NCBI GenBank assembly: GCA_001972305.1
Contig: BDDD01000261.1
Span: 232,730-296,729 of the forward strand
DNA length: 64,000 nt
Direction: 5' to 3'
Source of the DNA: Cephalotus follicularis
Lineage: Eukaryota; Streptophyta; Magnoliopsida; Oxalidales; Cephalotaceae
The position numbers were made by a program, and so were the translations under genes. The notes under the pieces were generated by a model. That model did not search any database. It worked only from the letters and a program-made list of their open reading frames with translations, and was not told the origin of the DNA. This document shows positions 10,941-21,078 of the stretch, piece after piece (position 1 is the stretch's first letter; each line of letters starts with the position of its first letter).

Positions 10941-12305
10941 GTAGGGGTAAATGTCATAATTATTATTTAAGTTCCGTTATAATGGAAGTTAATGGATGAA
11001 ATGCATGCTATGGACTGTATTATGAGCATGGATGTATATTGTTGCTGTTGAATGCTCGTGTTTGGTTGGATTGGAGTGTGAAAGATATGCGTTTTAACTG
11101 CTATTTTTGCCTACTGGTGTAAATCCAGTCGACTGCCAAGGTGGGCAGCCGACTGGCGGGCTAGAACAGCCGGCTATTCAGTACGAACAGTCGACTACTC
11201 AATGGGAAATAACCGACTGGGCGTAAGAACCAGTCGACTGTTCATACGTTTAATAGAACACATCTGCAGAAGGTTGTGTGGTCGACTGCCAAGAGAGGGC
11301 AGCCGACTGGATGAGGAAGGTAGCCGACTATCAAGAGGAGACAGTCGACTGTTAGAGGAGGCAGCCGACTGCCAGGACTAGGACAGCCAGCTTTAAATGG
11401 AAAACAGCCGACTGTCAAGAGGAGACAGCCGACTGGATAGGGACTGACCAGCACACTTGAGCATATCTTTGCATTGCATTTTGATATGAGATGAACTGGT
11501 GATTGAAATGTGATTGATTCTAAAGTGTTTTATTCATTTTAGAAATGTGTACATGATTTTATACAAATCATTATTTGATATGAAAATATATATTTTGATA
11601 AATGTATGTTTTCAATGGATTGAAACATGGTTTCAAAGATACAATACATTTTAAAATAAATGTATTATTTCCGGTACTTTATAAAATACTTGGAAATGAT
11701 TTGAATTGAATTGATTTGTTGATTGTGATTGATGTCGTACTGGCTAGGGTGACGGAGTGTCACTGATGGCTGGTGGCGGGGATGCTCTCCTAGGTGCCAG
11801 GAGATGGCTAGGGACGCCCAAATACAATGTTACTAAACACAGAGTGCAAGTAACACGGGGGACCATGATTGCTGAACACGGAGTGCGAGCTTCATGAGTC
11901 TAATTTGTTGCCTTGTTTCGCGACCCGGGAGTCGGGGGCCGAAGTAAGAGTACGACGTCGGGGCCAGGAGATGGCGGCGCTCTTCGTACAGTGATTTGCT
12001 TGTCCTTTGAGACATTGATTGGATTTAATTGTCCTTTGAGACAATGATTTGTTTTGATTTGATTGAACTGATTTGATTTGATAGCCCTCGAGGCATGATG
12101 GTGATTTGATGTGGTGGCCACTTAGCATGGTTGCACCTATTGGCATATATATATATATAGATATACATATGTATATGTACGTGTGGCGATATGTTATATA
12201 TTGCATCATGAGTGCATTCATTTCATGACATTCTTTATCACTGACCTTGAATTACATTTATGATTTAGCCGAGTGAGGACAAAGGCTATCCCCCTACTAT
12301 TGCAG
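10941..12305 (+). other. Putative LTR intron (D 5' LTR)
   Basis: The donor-like sequence is TCTAAG followed by GTAGGGG, and the acceptor-like sequence is CTATCCCCCTACTATTGCAG before ATTGATGCAG. The length would be 1365 nt. The 3' LTR copy (17578-18941) has the same ends with the branch-like CTAAC intact. Splicing would join a short leader to sequence about 510 nt upstream of the gag start. Confidence 0.45.
11126..11435 (+). repeat. CAGYCGACTG cluster 2 in D LTR
   Basis: Fourteen copies or close variants occur. Starts at 11126, 11146, 11167, 11188, 11210 and 11231, then 11279, 11300, 11321, 11342, 11362, 11384, 11405 and 11426, keep a 20-22 bp rhythm. The cluster recurs in the 3' LTR at about 17763-18072. 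CAGCCGACTG and CAGTCGACTG forms are intermixed. Confidence 0.9.
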
Positions 12306-12679
12306 ATTGATGCAGTGATGTGGATTGACCGTACGCGGCGAATCTGTGGGGAGGTGGAGCTTTATTGTTTAAATAAATGTTCTAACAATGTATTGAGTCC
12401 CGTATTATTTTGGATTAATGTATTAATGATGTTGATAGACTTTGATCATCCCCCGTTTATGGGCAATCGGCGATGGCACTTTTATGTTAAAATGTTGGAA
12501 TCATCTAGTATGGGACGCAAGATTCGATTTGTTTATCTGGCTTGCTGTTAAATGCTTTCGTAAATCTTAATGGAATCAAAGTTATAAATTTTATCGTATT
12601 TTATATAAGCTGGATGATATTATGATGATTGCCTTTACCGCTTTAATGCTGTCTTATTGGGAACGGGGTGTGACAGCAG

Positions 12680-12691
12680 TGGTATCAGAGC
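12680..12691 (+). other. Primer-binding site of element D
   Basis: TGGTATCAGAGC lies four bases after the 5' LTR. It is complementary to the 3' end of plant initiator-methionine tRNA. Confidence 0.9.
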
Positions 12692-12817
12692 ATATATCCG
12701 TTTATATGCTTAGCTAGGATACTATCCTTGGCAATTACATAAGCGTTTCTATAAGGGAAGTTCATTGATGATTTAATATTGTTCCTGATGGTTAATGTTA
12801 TTCTATTATAGGAACAA

Positions 12818-14389
12818 ATGGACGGTCGGAGAAGACGCGGAAGGCGTAGGGCTGTTGATAAGGATGTTCCCGAGGAGGTGAATCTTGGGGGAGATTCAAT
12901 GAATAATGTTCCGGAGGCGGCACCCAATGTGAGAGATCCGATGGACCGCATCGCTGACTACATTCAGCAGCAGATAGCTGCTAATCAGCAACAGATGGCT
13001 GCCAATGCAGCGAATATGGAGGAGATACGGAGATTGTATGCTCAAGCTCAGCCTCAGCAGATGGCTCTTGCTCAGGGTATACATGATGACGGTAACCGGT
13101 TTGGAAGGAACCTTGAAAGGTTCATGAGACAGAATCCTCCCAGTTTCAAAGGGGAGCTTGATGCTACTATGGCTGAAAGGTGGTTACAGGATCTAGAAAA
13201 GATCTTCGAGGTGATGGAGTGCACCGACAGAAAGAAACTGAGGTTTGCTGTGTACCGATTATGGGGTGAGGTCACTCACTGGTGGGAGATGGTTAAAGCT
13301 AAATGGGAAGCCACCGGAGTTGCTAGTACATGGGAGGGATTCCAGGAGGAGTTTCTAGCGGCTTATATGCCACGCATAGAGCGTGAGCGGAGAGAGACGG
13401 AGCTCTTGGAGCTGCGTCAGGGCAAAATGACCATGGCCGAGTATCAGGCCAGATTTGTGGAGCTTGCCAGACATTCATCCTATCTAGTGGTAGATGAAGA
13501 AAAGAAGATTTGGAGATTTTTGAGAGGTCTGCGACCGGATCTTCGGTCTCGAATCAGAGTTATGGAGCTGGGTACTTTTGTGGAGGTCACCTAGAAGGCG
13601 AGATTGATAGAGAGTGTACTGAATGAAGACTGGACTGAGAGGGCCCGAGCACAGCAGAGTAAACAGGAATCTACTCAGTCTAGGCCAGCATCATCGAAAT
13701 GGCAGGGCAGCGGTTCTCCAACAAAGTCACCAAGGAATAGATCCGACCAGTCTGCCAGTCAGGGGAGTAACACGAGGCCCAGAGCTTGTTCTGCCTGCGG
13801 CCGTATAGGTCACATTCAGAAAGATTGTTGGTTGAAGAGAGGGTTGTGCATAAGATGTGGGGAGTCTGGCCACATGGCGAGGGATTGCCCGAGGGGTCAG
13901 ATGACAGCACCTACTGGGCCAGCGAGTGGTATCGGTTCGGCACCTGGACCGACACAGCGGAGGGATACCGGCAAGGGTATCGTGAAAGGTAGAGTTTTCA
14001 TTCTCACTCAGACAGAGGTTCCAGAGTCTACTTCTGTTGTGGGAGGTACTATATATGTTTATGGCTTTTCTGCCATAGTGTTGATGGACTCGGGAGCATC
14101 GCATTCTTTTATTGCTTCCCATTTTGCATCATGTTTCAATGTGTTTCCTGATGGCATGCCTTATGTTCTTGATGTGAGTACACCCACGGGAGGTTCCATG
14201 TGTACAGATTCGGTGTATAGAGATTGCGAGATTTCTATGGCAGGTGTTACGGTGTATGCAAATTTGATTGTATTGCCCATACATGATTTTGATGTCATCT
14301 TGGGTATGGACTGGTTGTCAGCTTACCGTGCATGCATGGATTGTTTGACCAGTTACAAGGGTCAAGGGTGTTCTCTAAACTCGATTTGA
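12818..14389 (+). pseudogene. Gypsy gag and protease (element D), interrupted
   Basis: The reading frame encodes the capsid-like gag and then the aspartic protease. The start MDGRRRRGRRR is the first ATG after the primer-binding site. The gag region has the usual plant gypsy block FMRQNPPSFKGELDATMAERW and WEGFQEEFLAAYMP. An in-frame TAG at 13592 (relatives have a sense codon) splits it, after which the same frame resumes. Two zinc knuckles follow (CSACGRIGHIQKDC and CIRCGESGHMARDC), then protease with the catalytic DSGASHSF near 14088. At about 14340, after [12 protein letters not shown], the frame runs into a deletion and ends 16 codons later. Confidence 0.85.
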
Positions 14390-15423
14390 AGTCGGGTCAT
14401 CACCAGCTGAGAGTGAAGAAAGGAGATATAGAGAAGACTGCCTTCCGGACTAGGTATGGTCATTATGAGTTCTTGGTAATCCTGTTTGGTGTCACCAATT
14501 CACCGGCAGCGTTTATGTCGCTGATGAACGATGTGTTTCGACCGTGCCTGGAAGAGTTTGTAGTAGTGTTTATTGACGACATACTAGTATACTCAAGGAA
14601 TGAGGAGGAACACGCCTATCATCTTAGATTGGTGTTGCAGATTCTCAGAGAGCATCGGTTGTTTGCCAAGTTTGGCAAGTGCGAGTTTTGGCTTGATCAT
14701 GTGATTTTTCTTGGTCACATTGTATCTGGAGAAGGTTTGGCGGTGGATCCGTCAAAGACAGAGGTGGTGCGAGATTGGCCGCAACCAAGGAATGTGACTG
14801 AGGTGCGCAGTTTTCTTGGTTTGTCAGGTTATTATCGGAGGTTCATTCAGAACTTCTCGAGAATAGCTACGCCTTTGACAAGACTTACTCAAAAGAAGTC
14901 TTTGTTTATCTGGGATGATGAATGTGAAGCCAGTTTTTGTGATCTGAAGGATCGGTTGGTCTCCGCTCCTGTTTTGGCGTTACCTGAGGGCAACGAGGGC
15001 TTCGAAGTCTATAGTGATGTTTCGGGTAAGGGATTGGGTTGCGTGTTGATGCAACAAGGCAGAGTGATCGCTTATGCTTCTCAGAAGCTGATGCCGTATG
15101 AGGAGAACTACCCGACGCATGATCTTGAATTGGCCGCGATTATCTTTGCTCATCAAAAATGGAGACATTACTTATATGGGGCACAGTTTGAGATTTTCAC
15201 TGACCACAAGAGTTTGAGGTATCTTTTCTGTCAAGATACACTAAACATGAGACAACGACGATGGGTTGAGTTCTTTAATGATTATGACTGCAGTAGTCAG
15301 TACCATCTCGGGAAAGCGAACGTTGTCGCTGATGCTTTAAGCCGTAAGGCTATGGTTGCTAACTCGATGATATCTCAGTGGAAGATATCAGTGAACTTCC
15401 AAGAGTGGTCTCCGTTTAATTAG
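14340..15423 (+). pseudogene. Gypsy reverse transcriptase (N-terminally deleted) and RNase H (element D)
   Basis: The protein resumes at [19 protein letters not shown], so the first part of the reverse transcriptase (the fingers region that contains CIDYR in element B at 27935) and the protease tail are gone. The remaining part has the catalytic FIDD box in [12 protein letters not shown], the thumb, and an RNase H with [12 protein letters not shown] and [11 protein letters not shown]. It stops at a TAG at 15421 and continues in the same frame as integrase. A copy like this could not make active reverse transcriptase on its own. Confidence 0.85.
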
Positions 15424-15438
15424 TCACCGGGGATCTTT

Positions 15439-16887
15439 GTGGCCGACATGCTAGTGCAGCCTGTGTTACTGGACCACATCAGGGATGCACAACCGCACAA
15501 TCCGGAGTTGCAACGAATTCGGGAGAACTTGGACTCGGAATCCGATTTTCCAGTACATGCTGATGGTCTTTTGAGATATCGGGGACGTGTGTGTCTCCCA
15601 AATGAACCAGGGTTAAAGAATGAGTTGCTTCGCGGGGCTCATAAATCTTTGTACAGTATTCATCCTGGTAGCACTAAAATGTATCAAGATATGAAGAATA
15701 CTTACTGGTGGCCTGGCATGAAACGAGAGATCGCCGAGTATGTGGCAAAGTGTTATACTTGTCAGACAGTTAAAGCAGGGCATCAGAGGCCAGCGGGTTT
15801 GTTACAGCCTTTACCAATTCCAGAGTGGAAGTGGGAGCATGTGATGATGGATTTTGTTTCGGGTTTTCCTCTGACTCGGAACCGTCACAATGCGGTATGG
15901 GTCATTGTGGATCGGCTTACTAAATCGGCACACTTTCTGCCTACGCATGTCACAGATTCTGCGAGCAAGTTAGCTCGGTTATACATCAAGGAGATCGTGA
16001 GGTTGCACGGTGTTCCTGTGAGTATAGTTTGTGACAGGGATTCAATCTTCACTTCCAACTTTTGGAAGAGGTTTCAGACAGCTTTTGGGACGAAGCTGAA
16101 CTTGAGCACAACTTTCCAGCCACAGACAGATGGCCAGTCAGAGCGTACTATCCAGACCTTGGAAGATATGCTCCGAGCTTATATTATTGACTTTGTTGGT
16201 ACTTGGGAGGACCACATTCCTCTGATAGAGTTTTCTTATAATAACAGCTATCATTCCAGCATCGGTATGGCTCCATATGAGGCTTTGTACGAAAGGAAGT
16301 GTAGATCACCCATCTGTTGGGATGAGGTCGGTGAGCGACCTTTGCTTGGGTCGGATCTGGTGGAGGAGACTTCTGAGAAGATCAGGTTCATCAGGGAGAA
16401 ACTGCTTGCTGCTCAAAGCAGGCAGAAGAGCTATGTGGACAGCGTCAAGAGGGGGCCTCTGACCTTCGACGTTGGTGATCATGTGTTTCTAAAGGTTTTA
16501 CCGTGGAAGGGCGTACAGAGATTTGGGAAGAAGGGCAAGTTAGCTCCACGCTACATTGGTCCTTTCGAGATCTTGGAGAGAGTTGGGCAGGTGGCTTATC
16601 AACTTGCTTTGCCTCCTGCACTGTCAAATGTACACGATGTCTTCCATGTGTCTATGTTGAGAAGGTATATTAGGGACCCGTCACATGTCTTGAGCTATGA
16701 TTCAGTTCTTGTGCGAGATGATCTATCTTGCGAGGAGTTGCCGGTGCAGATTCTGGATTGGAAGACACATGTATTGAGGAACCGAACCATTCCTATGGTG
16801 AAGGATCAGTGGCAGTTCCATCGACCCGATGAGGCGACTTGGGAACGCGAGGAGGACATTAGAGAGCGTTACCCTATTTTGTTTTAG
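15439..16887 (+). CDS. Gypsy integrase with chromodomain-like C-terminus (element D, pol fragment)
   Basis: This 482-codon open stretch contains all integrase parts. The HHCC zinc region (HKSLYSIHPGSTKMYQ ... CYTCQTVK) is near residues 69-110. The catalytic triad is D in VIVDRLTKSAHFLP, D in CDRDSIFTSNFW and E in [19 protein letters not shown]-type module (PRYIGPFEILERVG) and a C-terminal segment with DEATWEREEDIRERYP follow. The chromodomain-like tail of chromoviruses directs insertion to heterochromatin in studied cases. The upstream TAG at 15421 separates it from RNase H in the same frame. The protein is close to the integrase of element A at 28560. Confidence 0.88.
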   Translation: MADMLVQPVLLDHIRDAQPHNPELQRIRENLDSESDFPVHADGLLRYRGRVCLPNEPGLKNELLRGAHKSLYSIHPGSTKMYQDMKNTYWWPGMKREIAEYVAKCYTCQTVKAGHQRPAGLLQPLPIPEWKWEHVMMDFVSGFPLTRNRHNAVWVIVDRLTKSAHFLPTHVTDSASKLARLYIKEIVRLHGVPVSIVCDRDSIFTSNFWKRFQTAFGTKLNLSTTFQPQTDGQSERTIQTLEDMLRAYIIDFVGTWEDHIPLIEFSYNNSYHSSIGMAPYEALYERKCRSPICWDEVGERPLLGSDLVEETSEKIRFIREKLLAAQSRQKSYVDSVKRGPLTFDVGDHVFLKVLPWKGVQRFGKKGKLAPRYIGPFEILERVGQVAYQLALPPALSNVHDVFHVSMLRRYIRDPSHVLSYDSVLVRDDLSCEELPVQILDWKTHVLRNRTIPMVKDQWQFHRPDEATWEREEDIRERYPILF

Positions 16888-16918
16888 TGTTGTTTTAATT
16901 TCAAGGACGAAATTCCTT

Positions 16919-16932
16919 GAAGGAGGGGTGGA
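16919..16932 (+). other. Polypurine tract of element D
   Basis: GAAGGAGGGGTGGA abuts the TGTAACGC start of the 3' LTR. The same tract precedes the A-family LTR at 29964. Confidence 0.88.
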
Positions 16933-18780
16933 TGTAACGCTCGGGACTTTTGTTAAGGTGTAATGATGTATTTACAATGTAATTTACGCTTTGAATTAAT
17001 GAGAATTATGACTTTTCCGTTTTTGTAATGTTAAACTTGGGCAAAAGTTGAAGTGTGGAGGTGCTGATACAGAGCGGGCAGCCGACTGCCCATGAGGGAC
17101 AGTCGACTGGACCCCATTGTGTGAAACAAGCAAACTACTGTGAGAAGCAGCCGGCTGGAGGTGTGTCGGCAAAGACAGCCGACTGCCAGGTCTAGGAAGT
17201 CGACTGTCAACAGGTCTGGCAGCATAACGTGCGCGCCAGACTGTTGGCAGCAGTGGGTGTGTTCTTTTATGTGGGTGTCGGCTAGAGAGGAAAAGAGAGA
17301 GAGAGAGTCGTGTTTTCCTCCATAAAAGACGCATTTTCTTCCTTCAATCTTCACCATTTTCGCAGAAAGGAGAGGAGAGTTCAAAGAGTGTGAAGGAGAA
17401 GGGAGAGGAAGTGAGTGTGTTTGTTGATCAAGGGAGCCTTGTAGGCTGTGTTTTGGGAAGTTTGGACCAGTGACCGGAAACCCGGATTTGCTAGAGTTGC
17501 TGGACGAATTTGGAGGTTTGGAAACTTGGATTGGAACTTAAAGAGGTGGATTGCAATTCCTAACTTGGAATTCTAAGGTAGGGGTAAATGTCAAAATTGT
17601 TATTTAAGTTCCGTTATAATGGAAGTTAATGGATGAAATGCATGCTATGGACTGTATTATGAGCATGGATGTATGTTGTTGCTGTTGAATGCTCGTGTTT
17701 GGTTGGATTGGAGTGTGAAAGATATACGTTTTAACTGCTGTTTTTGCCTACTGGTGTAAATCCAGTCTACTGCCAAGGCGGGCAGCCAACTGGCGGGCTA
17801 GAACAGCCGGCTGTTCAATACGAACAGCCGACTACTCAAAGGGAAACAGCCGACTGGGCGTAAGAACCAGTCGACTGTTCATACGTTTAATAGAACACAT
17901 CTGCAGAAGGTTGTGTGGTCGACTGCCAAGAGAGGGCAGCCGACTGGATGAGGAAGGTAGCCGACTATCAAGAGGAGACAGTCGACTGTTAGAGGAGGCA
18001 GCCGACTGCCAGGACTAGGACAGCCAACTTTAAATGGAAAACAGCCGACTGTCAAGAGGAGAAAGCCGACTGGATAGGGACTGACCCGCACACTTGAGCA
18101 TATCTTTGCATTGCATTTTGATATGAGATGAACTGGTGATTGAAATATGATTGATTCTAAAGTGTTTTATTCATTTTAGAAATGTGTACATGATTTTATA
18201 CAAATCATTATTTGATATGAAAATATATATTTTGATAAATGAATGTTTTCAATGGATTGAAACATGGTTTCAAAGATACAATACATTTTAAAATAAATGT
18301 ATTATTTCTGGTACTTTATAAAATACTTGGAAACGATTTGAATTGAATTGATTTGTTGATTGTGATTGATGCCGTACTAGCTAGGGTGATGGAGTGTCAC
18401 TGATGGCTGGTGGCGGGGATGCTCTCTTAGGTGCCAGGAGATGGCTAGGGACACCCAAATACAATGTTACTAAACACAGAGTGCAAGTAACAAGGGGACC
18501 ATGATTGCTGAACACGGAGTGCGAGCTTCATGAGTCTGATTTGTTGCCTTGCTTCGTGACCCGGGAGTCGGGAGCCGAAGTAAGAGTATGACGTCGGGGC
18601 AAGGAGATGGCGGCGCTCTTCGTATAGTGATTTGATTGTCCTTTGAGACATTGATTGGATTTGATTGTCCTTTGAGACAGTGATTTGATTTGATTTGATT
18701 GAACTGATTTGATTTGACAGCCCTCGAGGCATGATGGTGATTTGATGTGGTGGCCACTTTCCATGGTTGCACCTATTGGC

Positions 18781-18814
<34 letters not shown>

Positions 18815-19311
18815 ACGTGTGGCGATATGTTATATATTGCATCATGAGTGCATTCATTTCATGAAATTCTTTATCACTGACCTTGAATTACATTTATGAT
18901 TTAGCCGAGTGAGGACAAAGGCTAACCCCCTACTATTGCAGATTGATGCAGTGATGTGGATCGACCGTACGCGGCGAATCTGTGGGGAGGTGGAGCTTTA
19001 TTGTTTAAATAAATGTTCTAACAATGTATTGAGTCCCGTATTATTTTGGATTAATGTATTAATGATGTTGATAGACTTTGATCATGCCCCGTTTATGGGC
19101 AATCGGCGATGGCTCTTTTATGTTAAAATGTTGGAATCATGTGGTATGGGATGCATGATTCAATTTGTTTATCTGGCTTGCTGTTAAATGCTTCCGTAAA
19201 TGTTAATGGAATCGAAGTTTTAAATTTTATCGTATTTTATATAAGCTGGATGATATTATGATGATTGCCTTTACCGCTTTAATGCTGTCTTATCGGGAAC
19301 GGGGAGTGACA
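16933..19311 (+). mobile_element. 3' LTR of element D
   Basis: This copy is 2379 bp, nearly identical to the 5' LTR. Visible differences include TGTAACGCTCGG instead of TGTAACGCCCGG at the start, and a (TG)n run near 18790-18815 where the 5' copy has TA-rich sequence. The putative intron here would be 17578-18941, with an intact CTAACCCCCTACTATTGCAG acceptor. The end reads GGGGAGTGACA. Confidence 0.9.
18781..18815 (+). repeat. TA/TG microsatellite in D 3' LTR
   Basis: A short TA run is followed by about a dozen TG dinucleotides, just upstream of the conserved acceptor block. The matching site in the 5' LTR is TA-rich without the TG run, so the microsatellite changed after insertion. Confidence 0.85.
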
Positions 19312-19887
19312 ATGATATTGTGAAATTGTGATTTTGAAATGTTCCGTACATGTTTCGAAAGTTATGAAATTGGGTTTTATGAAGTTCGGAAATGAACGTT
19401 TAAATAATCTACTACTTAAGATTTCTGGTACAAGTTTTATTGAAATCTTACTGCTTTTAAATTATTGTTACTGTTTTATATTCTTTATCCGTATTGAGGT
19501 TTGCTCAGCCGCATTTTGTTTTCCATGCGGCAGGTTATCAGGAGCAGCGGGGGAAAGTGTGAATGAGAGATGACCACATTTATGTCAAGGATCTTTAGGA
19601 GTGCGATCCTGTTATGTTTTCTGTTAGAGTTGGCCATGAACAATAAGTTACTTATGGTTTACGTTTTTAATAATTGACTTTTGAATTATGTTAAGTTTTC
19701 TGAATATGATAAGATTTAAGTTTTGATCAGTTTATAGAATATGTTATGTTTAGACCGCCTCATTTTTAGCTAATAAAGTTATGCTTATGTTCAGTTAAGT
19801 TATGCCTATGTTATGTTCATTTATGTTTTGTTAAGTTATGATCTGTATTATGACCTATGACATCTCCCGTCGTTCGGGGGTGTTACA

Positions 19888-20904
19888 GAGGAAGGTTTGG
19901 GGTTTCCGTTGCGGAAGGCTCTTCTATTAAATTTTGGGTTTCACTTTTGAGAAGACTATGATGGAAGGTCTGTCTAAAATTGAGATTCCTTTATTTGATT
20001 GAGAGAATAATTTTACTTTGTGGCAAAGTACCATTCGTGTTGTTTTGGTACAACAAGGCATTGATCCGGCATTAGAAGACAAAAAGCCGAATGGGGTGAC
20101 TGATAAAGATTGGCAAAGAATTCAGAAGAAAGTAGTAAGCACAATTAGGTTATCTCTTGCTCCCAAAATCAAGTATAGTGTATTAAAGGTGACCACACCA
20201 AAGGGTTTAAAGACCAAACTCAAGAACATCTATGCATCGAAGTATTGACTAATAGATTATGTCTGAAGATGGATTTATATTCGCTGTAGATGGATGAAGG
20301 GACGAGTTTGAATAATCATCTCAATGAATTTAATAAGCTAGTGTCTCAATTATTAAATATATCTAAGGATGAGTAAAAGGAAGAAGAAAAGGCATTGTTG
20401 TTGTTGTCTTCCTTACCCATATCTTATAGACCATTAATTCAAATGATATTAGCAGGAAAATCTACGTTGAAGTTTGATGATGTGATTGCCTTGTTACGTG
20501 AGAATGAAAGACTTATGGGGAGTGTAAATTCATTAGACGAGGGGAATACACTAGTTGTGGAGACTTCTAATCGAGGGAGGACTCGAGCGAGGGGAAATAG
20601 TGACACAAGTTGGAGAACAAAATAAAAGCCTTGAGATGATAGTGAGATTAAATGCTACTACTGTGAAGAGAAGGTTCTTATCCAATATCGTTGCAAGAAG
20701 TTCATGGAGGATTTGACAAGCTTCAAGAAGTTCTAATAAAAAGTCAATCTCAAGGATGATAATGACTCTGGTACAGCTGTGACTATCTGACAAGGTGATG
20801 GTGATATTATCGTGGCTAATAACATGGATGAAAACCACACCCCTTAGAGTGCAAAAGGTTGGGTTTTAGATTATATTGCTTCTATGAATGTTTGTAATGA
20901 CAGG
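19888..20904 (+). pseudogene. Copia gag remnant and protease start (element F)
   Basis: After the split by E the copia element resumes. A broken frame reads like a Ty1/copia gag start (KIEIPLFD, then FTLWQSTIRVVLVQQG near 20020) with further blocks around 20395 (LLSSLPISYRPL). A zinc-knuckle-like region with CYYC near 20655 follows, then WVLDY near 20862, the usual opening of a copia protease whose DSG has decayed to DYI. Stops and frameshifts are frequent, so the copy is old. The coding region breaks at 20904, where the H LTR was inserted, and resumes at 51528. Confidence 0.7.
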
Positions 20905-21057
20905 TGAAATACTACAAGAGGGGGGTGAATTGTAGTATTTGTAGAATTATTGAACTTTTTTTATTTAATCCAATAAAAAATTAAAATAAAAAATTCAATA
21001 AGGCAAAGAACAAAAATTGAAAAGTACCAAAAACAATATTCAAAATATAAGTAAAGA

Positions 21058-21078
21058 GAAAGAGAAAGAGAAAGAGAG
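21058..21078 (+). repeat. AAAGAG microsatellite
   Basis: A short purine run of AAAGAG-type units lies inside the H LTR piece. Confidence 0.8.

Larger units (their letters stand above)
10298..12675 (+). mobile_element. 5' LTR of element D
   Basis: It runs from TGTAACGCCCGGG to GGGGTGTGACA. In order it contains dyad cluster 1, a TATA-like CCATAAAACACG near 10683, a purine-rich leader, a donor-like TAAGGTAGGGG (GT at 10941), dyad cluster 2, a TA-rich simple repeat near 12146-12180, the block GCCGAGTGAGGACAAAGG and an acceptor-like stretch ending TATTGCAG at 12305. A 92-codon open frame overlapping the acceptor is present in both LTRs, but this follows from LTR identity and is not evidence of a gene. 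Confidence 0.9.
10298..19311 (+). mobile_element. Full-length Ty3/gypsy chromovirus D (Tekay-like)
   Basis: This is a 9.0-kb element with two 2.38-kb LTRs, a primer-binding site, gag, protease, partial reverse transcriptase, RNase H, integrase and polypurine tract in the gypsy order. It is flanked by perfect ATGAT target duplications at 10293-10297 and 19312-19316. The two LTRs are very similar, so insertion was relatively recent. It is defective: gag has an in-frame stop at 13592, the start of the reverse transcriptase is deleted near 14340, and another stop lies at 15421. Long LTRs and a C-terminal chromodomain-like region suggest the Tekay clade, which is an inference. Confidence 0.9.
8038..19887 (+). 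mobile_element. Solo gypsy LTR (E), split by element D
   Basis: The LTR starts TGTAATACCC and ends GGGGGTGTTACA, an imperfect terminal inverted repeat. It is split at 10297/19312 by D. Without D and one target copy it is about 2.83 kb. No internal domain follows, because copia F gag begins right after it, so it is a solo LTR. The flanks are GAAAA and GAGGA, three of five bases alike, so the target duplication is weak. An acceptor-like stretch ending CATGCGGCAG lies near 19545. The piece 8038-9180 and the piece 9400-10297 hold no recognisable gene. Confidence 0.7.

Noticed and set aside
11126..11435. Regularly spaced short repeats resembling a CRISPR array
   Set aside because: Units are 10 bp and degenerate, spacers are about 11 bp, and the array sits in plant LTRs on both sides of an element. 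It lacks CRISPR size and context.
12273..12551. A 92-codon ORF present in both D LTRs (also 18909-19187)
   Set aside because: Conservation is explained by LTR identity. It overlaps the acceptor block and matches no known domain.
12680..12691. tRNA gene at the TGGTATCAGAGC sites
   Set aside because: Only the short primer-binding complement is present after each 5' LTR, with no tRNA cloverleaf.
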